Source of the DNA: Agrypnia vestita
Lineage: Eukaryota > Arthropoda > Insecta > Trichoptera > Phryganeidae
Length of the DNA: 64,000 nt
NCBI GenBank assembly: GCA_016648135.1
Contig: JADDOH010010949.1
Location: forward strand, 1 to 64,000
Direction: 5' to 3'
In this document: positions 24,801 through 36,800 of the stretch, in pieces
Position numbering within the stretch: the stretch's first letter is position 1
Layout of the letters: every line of letters begins with the position of its first letter
Program-made: the position numbers and the translations under genes
The notes under the pieces: model-generated
What the model saw: the letters and a program-made list of their open reading frames with translations, nothing else
Databases searched by the model: none
Told to the model about the DNA's origin: nothing

Positions 24801-27800
24801 TAGAGACATAGATAAAATAAAAGCAAATGTAGTAAAGAAATACGTATATTTTTATTCTTCTTCTTCTTCAGCCTTCTTAATCTATTAATTTAATCTAGTT
24901 TTGATTACTGCCATCCAAACGTGACGAAATGGAATAAAAAATGTTTGTTTTCACAAGTGAGAACAGCAAAAATGTCCTTTGCAATAAAAATGTCATAAAA
25001 TATATGTCAAAAATACGCAAGTTTTTCACAAAATTAACTGTGTTTTTCATGAAACATTTTGTAGTGATATTCTCAAATAAAAAAGTGGAAAATACAAAAA
25101 ATTGTGCCAAATTAATCGCCAATTTTTATTTATTTCATCGATTTTTCAAATAATATGAAAATATGTACAGGCGCAAATATATGTAGTGAACTTAAAAGTA
25201 ACGCCTGGTGGTAGACAATTTTCGTAACACAAACGCATCGTCAGCGGTACTCGATTTAATTAAGGTACTAATACGTATGCTCATTAGTGGCATTTGAGCA
25301 TGCGCAGTATTGAGCTTCTTGAGCCATTGCTATTTAGTAGCATGTGTTTACGCACAGGTACGAATAGCTAGTGAATAATAAAAATCCACATTTTCGTTAA
25401 AAACGCGAAAAATCAAATTAGCATCGAATGTGCCGCCTTAACAGTTTTTTGACTTATCGTATTCCAGGTACGACATCCAAAGTGACCGCTATAGATCTGC
25501 ACTATGGAGACATTTCTTGCCAATTCAACGTCACGGACCGCTACACAACGGAGTTCCCCGTCTTGTGCCACACCGCAAATACCAGCGAGATGTAAGTTTA
25601 CCTCCAGCAGTCGAACAAACACAACAGTCCAGAGCATTATTCGAACAACACTTTTTCCAGCGACAGCCAATTTGACAGCTGACAGCTAATTTTTGCCCGC
25701 TTTGGTTTACTGTTTCGCCATGTATAGACTTGCACCAGAATAACTTTGCAAATTGTGCAAATTTATTTCGAAAATCATGATAACATATTTAAACACTAAG
25801 GACTGGTAAAATTATCTTTCCAATAAAGCCAACACTATTCTCATTATCACGATTTTTAAGTGTTCTATTTCATTTACAAGGTGACGTAAGGTAAGATAAA
25901 ATTCTTCTTTATTTCGTTCATTCATTGTAGCTTGTAATTGAGTAAAAAATATTTTGCACACACTGATCGAAGAGTAATAAAAATTTTGTTTTGAAATAAT
26001 ATAATGCTCTATAGGTCGACCACAATCAAAAGACCATTCCCTAGCTTTGTCCGGTAAGAAGAAAGCGGGGGAAAGTTTCCTGGCAAGCCGGTATTATAAG
26101 CCTCAATATGATATTCCAAAAAAATATATATTTTTAGTTTAAAAAAGGTTACTTACTTACTAGAAAAACCTCTTTTGTGTTAATTTTTTTCATCTTAACA
26201 ACACACATATTTTGCGCACATTCTTTTGAATGCGGTCTAGCTATAACAGATGCGAGAGCTATGAACAACACTTTTTCCAGTGACAGCCAATTTGACAGCT
26301 GACAGCTGATTTATGCCCGTTATGGTTTGCCATTTCACCATGTACAGACTTGTACCGGAACAATGTTGCAAATTGTGCAAATATATTTTGAAAATCATTT
26401 TATCTTAACCGTATTTATCTTTCTAATAAAGCCAGCACTATTGCGATTACCACGATTTTTAAGTGTTTCATTTCATTTTCAAGGTAAGGTAGTGTAAGGT
26501 AATGTTTTTTTTGATATCGTTCACTCATTTCAACTTAAAATTGGGTAAAATATATTCTGAACACACTGATCGAAGAATAATAGAATTTTTTATGTATTAT
26601 TTATTAGAGACACTAACAGGATAATAGGTACATGATACTCTGATAATAAACATTGTAGTGAAGACTATGCCCATTATCCCAATTACAAGTGTCTTCGGCA
26701 CGCTCTAGTAACATGTATATTTACGTTTAAGTGTATTTTACATGTACATTTATGTGTATTGTATATTTAGTGTTTGAATGTAGTGCGATTAGTATTTAAT
26801 GAATGATAGATTTAATGGATCTATAGGTTCAGGTCATCGTTTAGAAAATGGATGTTGTGTATGAGTGAGTTTTTGAACAAAGATAAGATAAGTTTGAAAT
26901 AATATAATGTTTAACAGATGCGAGAGCTACGAAGTGAACGGTACGAGGTTCTGCGAATGGAACTACAACGGTCTGGGGATAGACTACCAGGTCCTGGCTG
27001 GACCAGCATACATGGCAGTCTTCACGGTCGCTGGCGTCATCCTGGGCGTGGTCGCTGACAAGTTTGTACAATTTTTTTATTTACAAACACCGTATTCTCT
27101 ATGATCTGAGAACAGTGAACAGAGTTCTTAATGGTTATTTTTGTGGTTTGATCATGTTGAACGAATGAATAAGTAGTTATATTAGGATGCTGGATATTTT
27201 ATACGAACCGTATGTTTTTCCGAGAAACGATTCTCGACGTTTCGTTGAATTCTTATTCAACTTCATCGGGAGGACGACCTTTACCCGCGGAGGTAGAGGG
27301 CGGACTGATTACTGCTTTCGAGGGCGTAAATCATACAAAACATACGGTTCGTATAAAATATCCGCAACCAGTTACAGTTAAATATGTCTAACGACCGTAA
27401 TAACAACCTTAACTCTTTAGTTATATTAGATATTATTTTTAAATAAACACAAAAATTCTTATGGTTTAACCACCATATTTTTGGTAGCACCAACCGGTTT
27501 CGGAACCATCGTTCCTTCTTCAGTTCTGTTATCCGCTCGTTTTTCTTTATTATCAATATTTTTATTAAAACTATGATTATTTTAATACTAGGATTGAGGA
27601 ACGTTCCTATTAAGGGTACGCGCGCACTAGGATTTTTTCGCCGCGCGGCGAAAAAACGCTGCGGCATAATGTCGCACCGCAGTGTTGTAACAAAGGGTTT
27701 TGAATCGTTTGCGCGCACTTAGCGGCAAAATAACGCAGCGGCGAAAAATCTGTGAAATGTTACAACTCGCTTGCGGCGCGGCGGTCAGCGGCAAAATAAA

Positions 27801-30800
27801 GCATCTTTTAAAGTTTTGACCGCGCGCACTACGCGCTGTTTTGCTGTACCATATAATATTTTATGTGAAAGAACAATGGCTACAAGCAATAATTCTGCTG
27901 ATCTAGATGAATATTTTAATATTGAAATGCTAATTTCGGAAGTTGAGAGAAGACCACCATTGTATGATATCACTTCAAAGGAATATAGTGATAGAAACAT
28001 TAAACATTTCTGAATGGAGTATTTTTATATGTGATAGAAGGTCCAACTAGTTTTAAAAGTTCATAAAAACACTCTTTATTTGTTAGATAATACTGGAAGA
28101 ATTTTTCGGGGTACCTAATCGTTAAGATCACCAAATATTTTAAAGAACTGCCCGTTGTTCAAATGATCACGAATTAGAGGATGTACCCAGAACCGCTTCT
28201 GAAGTATGAGAGTGGAAATACAAGCTATTTCTACTAAATCCATTTTCATACTGATCAGCGGCATTATGCCGTAGTGCGCGCGCCTGCTGTTTTTGCCGCG
28301 CGCAAAATGTCGCAGGTTTTTTCGCCGCGCGGCGTAGTGCGCGCGTACCCTATATGTTTAATTAATTCGCCAGTCACATTATTGAAAATAATCATAGTTT
28401 TAATAACAATACAGTAGTAAATATCCTCCTTATTGATAATGAAAGAAAATGAGCAGGTAGCTTGGAGGCCCTAGAAAGATGTATCTGGTTTACGCAGGTG
28501 AAAACTGGAATTGAAAAATAAACTAGAGTAGGCTGAATGCAGTGGAACTGCGTTCGCTTGGGCGCAGGCGTGGAAAATCATTGTACAATAGAGTAGAGAA
28601 TGAATGAAATAGAAATTAACGCAATGCCGGCTGTAGCGCAATAGACAGGATATAAAAATATTGCTGAAATAATTTGGCCACGTGGAACGTATGAGCGAGA
28701 AAAGGATGATAAATAAAATATACGAAACGAGTATTTAAGTCAGCAGGAACAAAGGGAAAAACTTATTGAACGATATTGCAACATCACAATAAAAAATGTT
28801 TTTATTTTAAAATATGTTTTTGAATAATGACTGATACTGAATCAAACTATATATATAAAAATCAATGTTATATTCGAGAACACATTCTTATTTGTGAAGT
28901 TGCAATTTTTTCAGAACAAAGTTCTGCGAAATTTAAAACCAAATTAATTAATCAATTATTAGAAATACAGACATTCAGAAAAATCTAATTTAAATATAAT
29001 TCTGGCGTCCATCTAGCGGTAGTATTGCAAAGTAATTTGTAACTCCCGTATCAGAAAAATGGATTGCTCTAAAAATGGACAAATAAATGTTAATCAATTA
29101 ATAAAATGAGACTTTCACGAGGCTTCTACAGCTTAATTGGATAAAACGCCGGCACCGGAAAGTAGGAGATCCGTAGTTCGAATCCCGGCAGTAGCCAAAT
29201 ATTTTTTCGTGGATTAGATTTTTCTGTCTGTCTTTCTAATTGATTAATTTATTTGGTTTTTATAGTCAGTGTTGGAACGATGACTGTTACTGAATTTAAC
29301 TGTATTTATTGTAATTTTCAGATACAATCGTGTAAAGGTGCTGGCGGTCTGCACCCTGGTGTTCTCCATCGCCATCATCCTCATGGGATCCGTGACAGAG
29401 TACTGGCATCTTGTGCTACTGCGCATGATCATGGCTGCCGGGTAAACATACATTTTCTAACAATACTAGCTGTGCCCGCGCGACTTCGCATGCGTAAATT
29501 TTTAGTATACTGTTTGGATCGTCATAGAACATTCGCGAACATTCTAGAATATTCTCCTTCCAGAACTTTCAAGAAATTTGTCGAATGAACAGGAACCTTC
29601 TAGACACACCGACACATTCCGCCACTCAGTTTAGAACCTTATAGAACTTTCGGGAATTTTCTAGAACCTTTTTCTTCCAGAACTTTCTAGAGCAGGTTTT
29701 TCCGGAACCTTCTGGACTCACCAACACAGCCGGCGCGCCTATTTTGAAACAATCTGAAGCATTTGCGGCCTTCTCATAACAAAAAATTGCGCTAGAAATC
29801 ACATTTTCGTCACCCACTCCCACCCACGCACAGCCACCCCCACCAAACACGTATATTTTCGATGTGACACCAAGGGCTATCCACCACCATAACCACCGGT
29901 GGGTGGTTGTGGCTGGTTTTGGAGAAAACTTGGCAGGTAGGGAAACATGGGAAGATGATTTATAGAAGATTTATTATCAATTTTCTTCTCGAGCCCAAGT
30001 TCATTTCTCTCTACTCTTTATTTTACAACTGCTTCTCGAAATAATATTTAACCATACATCCATAAATTACACTTTTAATTGTATTTTATTTTTATAACAA
30101 TACGGTAGTTATTATTATTTAGTTAAGTTTATAAAATGATACTACAGTTATAATGTTCTACTTTATAAAAAAGATATCGCACTGCCAAAGTGGCTCATTG
30201 TTAAATTACGTATTTAAATGATTAGGAATTCTAATGAAAACACTAGTTAAATTAAAGTGACGGATTGTTATATAAAACTAAACGGAAACCCTGATATCTA
30301 GTTATCTATTATAACGATATTCGTATAGATTGTATTATATTACAATAGTTAATACCGGTGTTATTTGAGAATAGACATTGTTATAAGGTGCATGAAATGC
30401 ACGCCTGTTGGTAGGCAATCCATACGACGATAAAGTCGTAATAAAAACTGAGTGATTCGTCATTATCGTCCCCTTATTCTAAGGTTGTTTGAGCAGTAGT
30501 AAGAGTAAGTGTCCGTTTTTTTTTATTTTTAGAGACGCGTTAAAGTTATTATTAATTAATTAAAATTATTAATTCATTCGAAAGAAAATTTTCTGTTGTA
30601 CAAGATATTGTATTTGCTTTTATAGATCTTTCCATTTAAGAAAGACAATCGAATTAGTATGTGTAAACCGTGCACACAAGGCACATTGTTTCGTTGTGTT
30701 GGTGTATACGGGTATAAAAACCAACACAAAGAAACAATGTGCTTCGTACGCATGCCTTACACACACAAATTCGCCTTTCTTAAATGAAAAGAACTCTACG

Positions 30801-33800
30801 TTACATTTAGTATTTTATTTAATAACTGGCCTTCGAAACGGAAAGTCAAGTAGACAAAAGTGAGCACTTTGACAACTCCTTTCTTTCGCCTTCACTCAAG
30901 GGAATAAAGCCGCCAAAGCTGCTCGCGACATCTGCGAACGATATTTGCGATCTTCGGGTTTGTGTTTTCTGGGTTATTTTCCGTGTTTCTACAACCTTTC
31001 TCCCATTTCCTGTTCCATCATCAGAGCTGTTGACTTATGTTAACACCCAACATTAAATAAAGTAGTTTTGTCACATATGCATTTATGTGATCACAGAAAA
31101 ATGGCAAGAGAGGATATTTTAATAAAATAGCATTCGTTAAGTTATTTTTTATAAATATACACATAATAGCTTCTTATTAAGGCAGCTTCTGTGACTTGAT
31201 TAATTAGTTCAGTGATTATGTTACTTTGTATTATATTTAATTATGAATGGCGTAATGCCTTTTGCATTTCAATTAATTATAAAAATAGGACGTAAATTAC
31301 CCATTGAAGAAAAATACTTGAATACGTCAATGGAAAGTATTTTTATTCAATACTATATTAATCTACAAAATAATACATATTACGTGCGTCAATCCTAACA
31401 CATTTGACATAAATTGGAGCATTGGACATTAAAAAGATAACAAAAGTTTACTGAAAAGTATTTAGCTTGCTTAAACGTCATCGAGCATGCTTCTTTCTTC
31501 CCATCAGAATTAAAGTTTTGACTCCATACAGAGGTATAGAAAATACCAGGACTTTTACGTTCTTTCAAAGATTGTACTTACTTACCATCACCGCGGAGGC
31601 AGGCAGAGAATATAGAGAGCCACACTCTTCTTTCCTGACACACTAATCTCGCCTCATATATCTTCACGTGCAAGCTCGACGATTTTTGAGGCTCCTAATA
31701 GGACCATTTTCCACTATCTGGTTTATCTAGTCATGCCACGTCTTCCGCGGTCTTTCTGGCGCCGTCAACACTTGCGTCATATATCTTTCTAACCATTCTA
31801 TCTTCATTCATTCGCTCAACATGCCCTATCTAAGCGACCTTTTTTAATTCTATTAATATGCTAATATCCGCTTTATATTCTTTCATAATATCTTCATTAT
31901 TTACACTTTCATCAAAGTATTGAGAAATTAAGGGTAATTTTTAACGGGTATCTTGGGAGTTTAGCTTACTTTATTTGTTTGGTGTACCTTTCTAGGTTGA
32001 CTTATAATAATTATGATGATTTTTTCTACAGAGAGGCTGGCTGCAATCCCCTGGCAACCGGAATCCTTTCAGATATATTTCCAGCAGAGAAGAGGGCGCT
32101 GGTGTTGTCAATCTTCAACTGGGGTATCTACGGAGGCTACGGGATAGCCTTCCCGGTCGGCAGATACGTCCCGGATATCAATGCTTGGGGTCTAGTAAGT
32201 TTGACCACATTATTTCTATCTTGATATAATTTTAAAAACATATAAACTAGATTTTTTAATTTTGGCGCCCAACGTGGGGCGAAACCACAAAGCAGTATAA
32301 TTTCGTTGTGTTTTTATTGGTGAAAGCCTCATGAAAAATTTTTTCACTTATAATGAGTATTAAATATAAATATGCAAGGAGTAGAGAATTCCTGCTGCCA
32401 ATAATGTACTATTATTCTATAAAATGCTTACGCTCTGTAAAAAAGTACCCCACACTACATAATAATCATTTAAAGTTTTGCCCAATTATCCATAAGAAAA
32501 TAAAATTGATAATAATTTATTGATTTTTACTAGATGCTAGAATCAAGTTTTTTTTTCTAAAACATAATATAATACGTCACATATTATTGCTAATTATGTA
32601 CTAATTATCTGAGTGAGATTTTCATTACGTATTTGGAAGAAAGATCGAACAGGAAAATATTTTCATCAATTTGAAAAATTGCGTTATGTATTCATACATA
32701 AGGGTCAAACAGTGTTTTTTAAATGGAAATATTTCAGGTAGAACAATTAGGTTAACAGACTGCTACGTCATAGATACTTCATTTTTAAATATGTACCTTT
32801 ATGATCTCCTTTTCCGTCTCGATAAAACTGTTGAAAATTGCATTCCGTCACGGAGGAGTTCTATAGAAATATACATTATGCCGCCATTTTATGTTTTTTT
32901 TTCAAAATTTTTACAATAAAATAATAATTTAATAGCCTCAATAAGTGCCAATGAAAAATATACAAATAATTATTCACCTACTTTAAAAAAAATTACACCA
33001 TTTCTACGTAAATTTTACTCTCCCATGGTGGTGTAACCCTTTTATTATTGTATTATTATAACCTCGAATTACGATTTAGGGTTGGCGAGTATCCTACTAT
33101 GGAGCGGGCATTGTTGGCCTCATCCTGGCAGCCCTCACAGCCTTCACGCTGCGGGAGCCCCCTCGCCTGGCCATCGGGGAGGAGAGCGCCGGCCACGCGG
33201 CCCCCGCGGTCCTCGCCCTCCAGGGAGAGATGGCTGAACCACTGAAGAAGGGGCCGTCCATCTGGCAAGTGCTGCTGCAACCGAGGATCATTCTGCTGTG
33301 TCTGGCGGCTTCTATCAGACATTGCGGTAAGTCAGACTGCACACCGAGAGAAAATAACATGAATCTATACTTTATCTGTCTTCTTTCGTATGTTAAATTT
33401 TTAAGTACCATACCAAATTATTCTACAAAGAGTTTTGTTCGCAACAATACGCGGTGACGTACAAACGTCGTGATTGTTTAACAACTTACTTGTCACAAAT
33501 CTTAAAAACCAGAGGAATTGGCACAGTGAATGGGGACCCACCACTTACCCAAAGCCGTTCTATTAACCGACGGCTCCCATATCTTGCGTCACCAGGTTGA
33601 CATTTTTTTTCTTACTAAAGCCATCCCTGTGCAGCGCCGTGTAAAAGGCGAACGCCGCAAGATTCTGGCTGCAAATACCCATTCACTGTCCAAACCACCA
33701 GACACTCTTTATTCATAAAAATAATATAAATACAATAACATATATATAAAACAAAGAAAATAAGTACAATAGCATAAATTTTAGAAACTAGGGCAAAAAA

Positions 33801-36800
33801 CAGAATGAGTACAAAAGCAGCAGTTTTACAAGCACGAGATAGTAGAGTTGCCATACAAGAAGTATGGTAGACTGGGGAGGAGGATCTGGTGGAAGGACCT
33901 GGAACAGTGGATATTTGGGTTTGGACAGGCACTCCCTAAAAGGGAAGGACATATACAAAAAAGATGACTGGTTCAGTTCTAGACGCCCACAAGATCCAGT
34001 CTTAGCAGATAACGCACCTTCGGAGCAACTCCCAACATGACACCCACGTCCGGGCGTAGGCTCGAAAGAGTCTGAGATTATTTCCTTTTTTAATGAGTTC
34101 ATCGTTCCTAGATGAACGATGCCCCACTCCCTCTAACTCGCCTAGCATTTCCTCTCTCGCATAATTCAACATCCGGGAATTAGCACAGTGTAACATGCCC
34201 AAAGAGATGCTAAAAATCGGCACACGGAATGTTACGAGTTTAACCGGATTACAGGCCCACCCTAATATATGGCCATCAAATTTGGATCCTGGTGGAGAGA
34301 GTGAGAGCAAGGATCCAGGCTGCCGAGATGAGTTTTCTGATTGGGGTAGCGGGAGTCACATCATTGATGGACAGAGTAAGAAGTGCCGACATAAAGCACA
34401 CACTCGGCATGGAGCCCCTACTCCTACACATAGAAAAATCACAAATGAGGTGGCTTGGACATGTGCAAAGAATGCCAGAAGAACGAATACCAAGAAGAAT
34501 CCTCCTGGCAACCCCAGAAGGAAGACGGCCGGTGTGTCACCCCAGATTAAGCTGGGAAAAGCAATAGAAAAATGTGTATGAAAACAGAATGGGTCTAGAC
34601 TGGTTGACTCATGCAGAAACAGCGCAAGGGGATCATGGAAACACCTTGTCGAGTCTCTGGGCCCCTAACCCTAGTAGGACAAAGGGAAGAAGATGATGAT
34701 AATGACGAGAGTTTTGTAGAAGAATTTGTGTAGAACAGTCGAGAGTTTGAATTTTATCAAAGAATATGTGTTTACCCTTGATCGACTGCACATCTATCAA
34801 ATTAAGAATGTTATATGTATATACTGTATATATTTATGTACCTCGCTTGCCTTATACAACACAACTACGCTATCACCATTTATGGTTGAAATTCGTCATT
34901 CTCATGAGACAGTATATAGATGTAGCGGTAAGTAGATAATAGCTTCCTCTCTGTGAGACATCTACAATTTATCTTGATTAATGATTATCCCTCTGTGGAT
35001 AAAACCCAATAATTGTGTTCTTAAAAATTTGAACATACTCAAAAAATATTATGGATTTAATTATTATTTAAAAAGCAAGATAGTCAAAATTTGTTTCGCT
35101 TTTGACATACAAAAAAAAGTGTTTTAGAACTAGCGCGTTTGACGCGTTAGCGCTTTACAAAATTTCACAGAAGGAGATCCTATATAATTATTGAATGCAT
35201 TATTATTTCCGTGTTTATCCAGGTGGTATGTGCTTCGCCTACAATGCGGATCTCTACTACAGGGACTACTACCCCGATGTGGATCTGGGCTGGTGGCTGT
35301 TTGCTGTCACTGTTGGAATTGGTTCCATCGGAGTTGTTGTTGGAGGCATCGTCTCTGACAAGTATGTAAATCAGCTAACGTACCATATGATATCAATACA
35401 CATCTGTCTTATATTATTGATTAATATGGCAGTTACTTTGTGGTGCTACATGATTATTTTAATTTACACTCCATTGAACAGCAAACAAATACACAGGCCG
35501 AACCACCAGAAACCTAAATATAAATATAAAGGAACATCGCCGTTGTTTAAGAAACAATAAATCTCAGAATTCTCCCACCACCTAATTACATATATAATAC
35601 CAAACATTCTTTCGATACATAGACTAAATTAAAACTACTTCACTCGGTTTCTCATAAAGGATTGATAATAAACAGTTTGAATACTGTAGAAATCCAAAAA
35701 AACTTAAATTCATAGAAAACACTTATAAACAATTTCGTAATGCAACAGACATCTATGATCCTCAATATTTTTCCGTTAAAGCTCAAAAAATCTTCCCTAC
35801 TGCTGCACGACCCGCTACTCCATTCGAATAAGATGTAAAAATTTATAGATTAGTTATAAAGAAAAGAGAAATTTTTGTATTTAGGATTAGACTAGGATTA
35901 GTATTAGAAAACTCGGAAATATTGATATGATGCATTTTATTTAGCAAATAATTAATGCAAACTTTCTACAAATTGAAAAATTCAAGATATGGCATTCAAA
36001 TGGTCAAAGAAATTCTCTCCAAATCACTCTTGTCTCGGAAAACATAAACGCAATGAACTTGTGCATCACAAACATAAAAGTGCTTGCTCAATGAGATCTT
36101 TTATTTTATAAAAAAGTTTTATAACGCATTGCATATTTTAGAAATACATTCGTAAATGGCGTATAAGAAATATATTCATAAATAATAACATATCCGTAAT
36201 GTTAAATAAAATGTTTTAAAATATTGAATGTTAAAATTATTTAGAGCATTATGTAGGAAATAGAATTAATTAAATCCAACCCTGAACTTTTTTCTCACGC
36301 TGCAATTCAATAGATCACTTTCAATGCCGTTCAATATTCAATTCAATATTCATTTGTAGTATCGGCAAAATAAACCATTCATCTTGGCAAAAACATTTCT
36401 ATTCATTAAATTAACGCAAGTCATTTAAAAACAGCTGCAGGTTAACACAAATGAAATAATATGACAATACATCCGTAACTGTTTTTTTGGGTCACAATCC
36501 TATAGAGCAAGAGCCCGTGAATGCCAGACCTACATCATAGTATAAAAGCTTAAAGTTTCTCTGCACAATGTCTCCAATAGAGGTAGGAAGGAATGGCTAT
36601 TATAAAGTTTGGATCATCATGGCTTTGGCAGGTAACAGGTAGCAAAGGTGTGTAAATTGTAAGTAAACTTACGTCATAGTATAAAAGCTGAATTTTATAT
36701 ACATTTCTTGGGTAACTACCACAAGATGTTTTCTTAATAGCCAGACAGTTCGATAGTTCCAACATCTTGCCAGACAAAGTTAAGGGTCAGCCGTAGGTAC

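Larger units (their letters stand above)
27614..28350. mobile_element. Internally deleted PIF/Harbinger element carrying both gene starts
   Basis: 737 bp bounded by GGGTACGCGCGCACTA and its exact complement. The flanks are TAA and TAT, a near 3-bp duplication. CG-rich subterminal repeats (GCGGC, CGCCGCGCGGCG) fill both ends. The plus strand has the start of a MADF gene, and the minus strand has the start of a Harbinger nuclease gene. The middle, with both C-termini, is gone. In intron 3. Confidence 0.85.

Noticed and set aside
24855..24880. Another RTE tail (CTT run with 'cagcctt')
   Set aside because: Only the microsatellite and a few bases match; no LINE sequence follows.
25413..25670. 85-codon minus frame over exon 2
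   Set aside because: Antisense shadow of the exon; no motif.
27281..27718. 145-codon minus frame
   Set aside because: Spans the end of one Penelope fragment, host DNA and the Harbinger end; no single origin and no motif.
29121..29196. Functional tRNA-Arg or tRNA-Pro gene
   Set aside because: T stem and anticodon stem do not pair; kept only as a tRNA-like sequence.
29253..29588. 111-codon plus frame over exon 4
   Set aside because: Wrong frame relative to the transporter and runs through the splice donor into family Y.
33056..33411. Minus-strand frames opposite exon 6
   Set aside because: Shadows of the GC-rich coding exon on the other strand.
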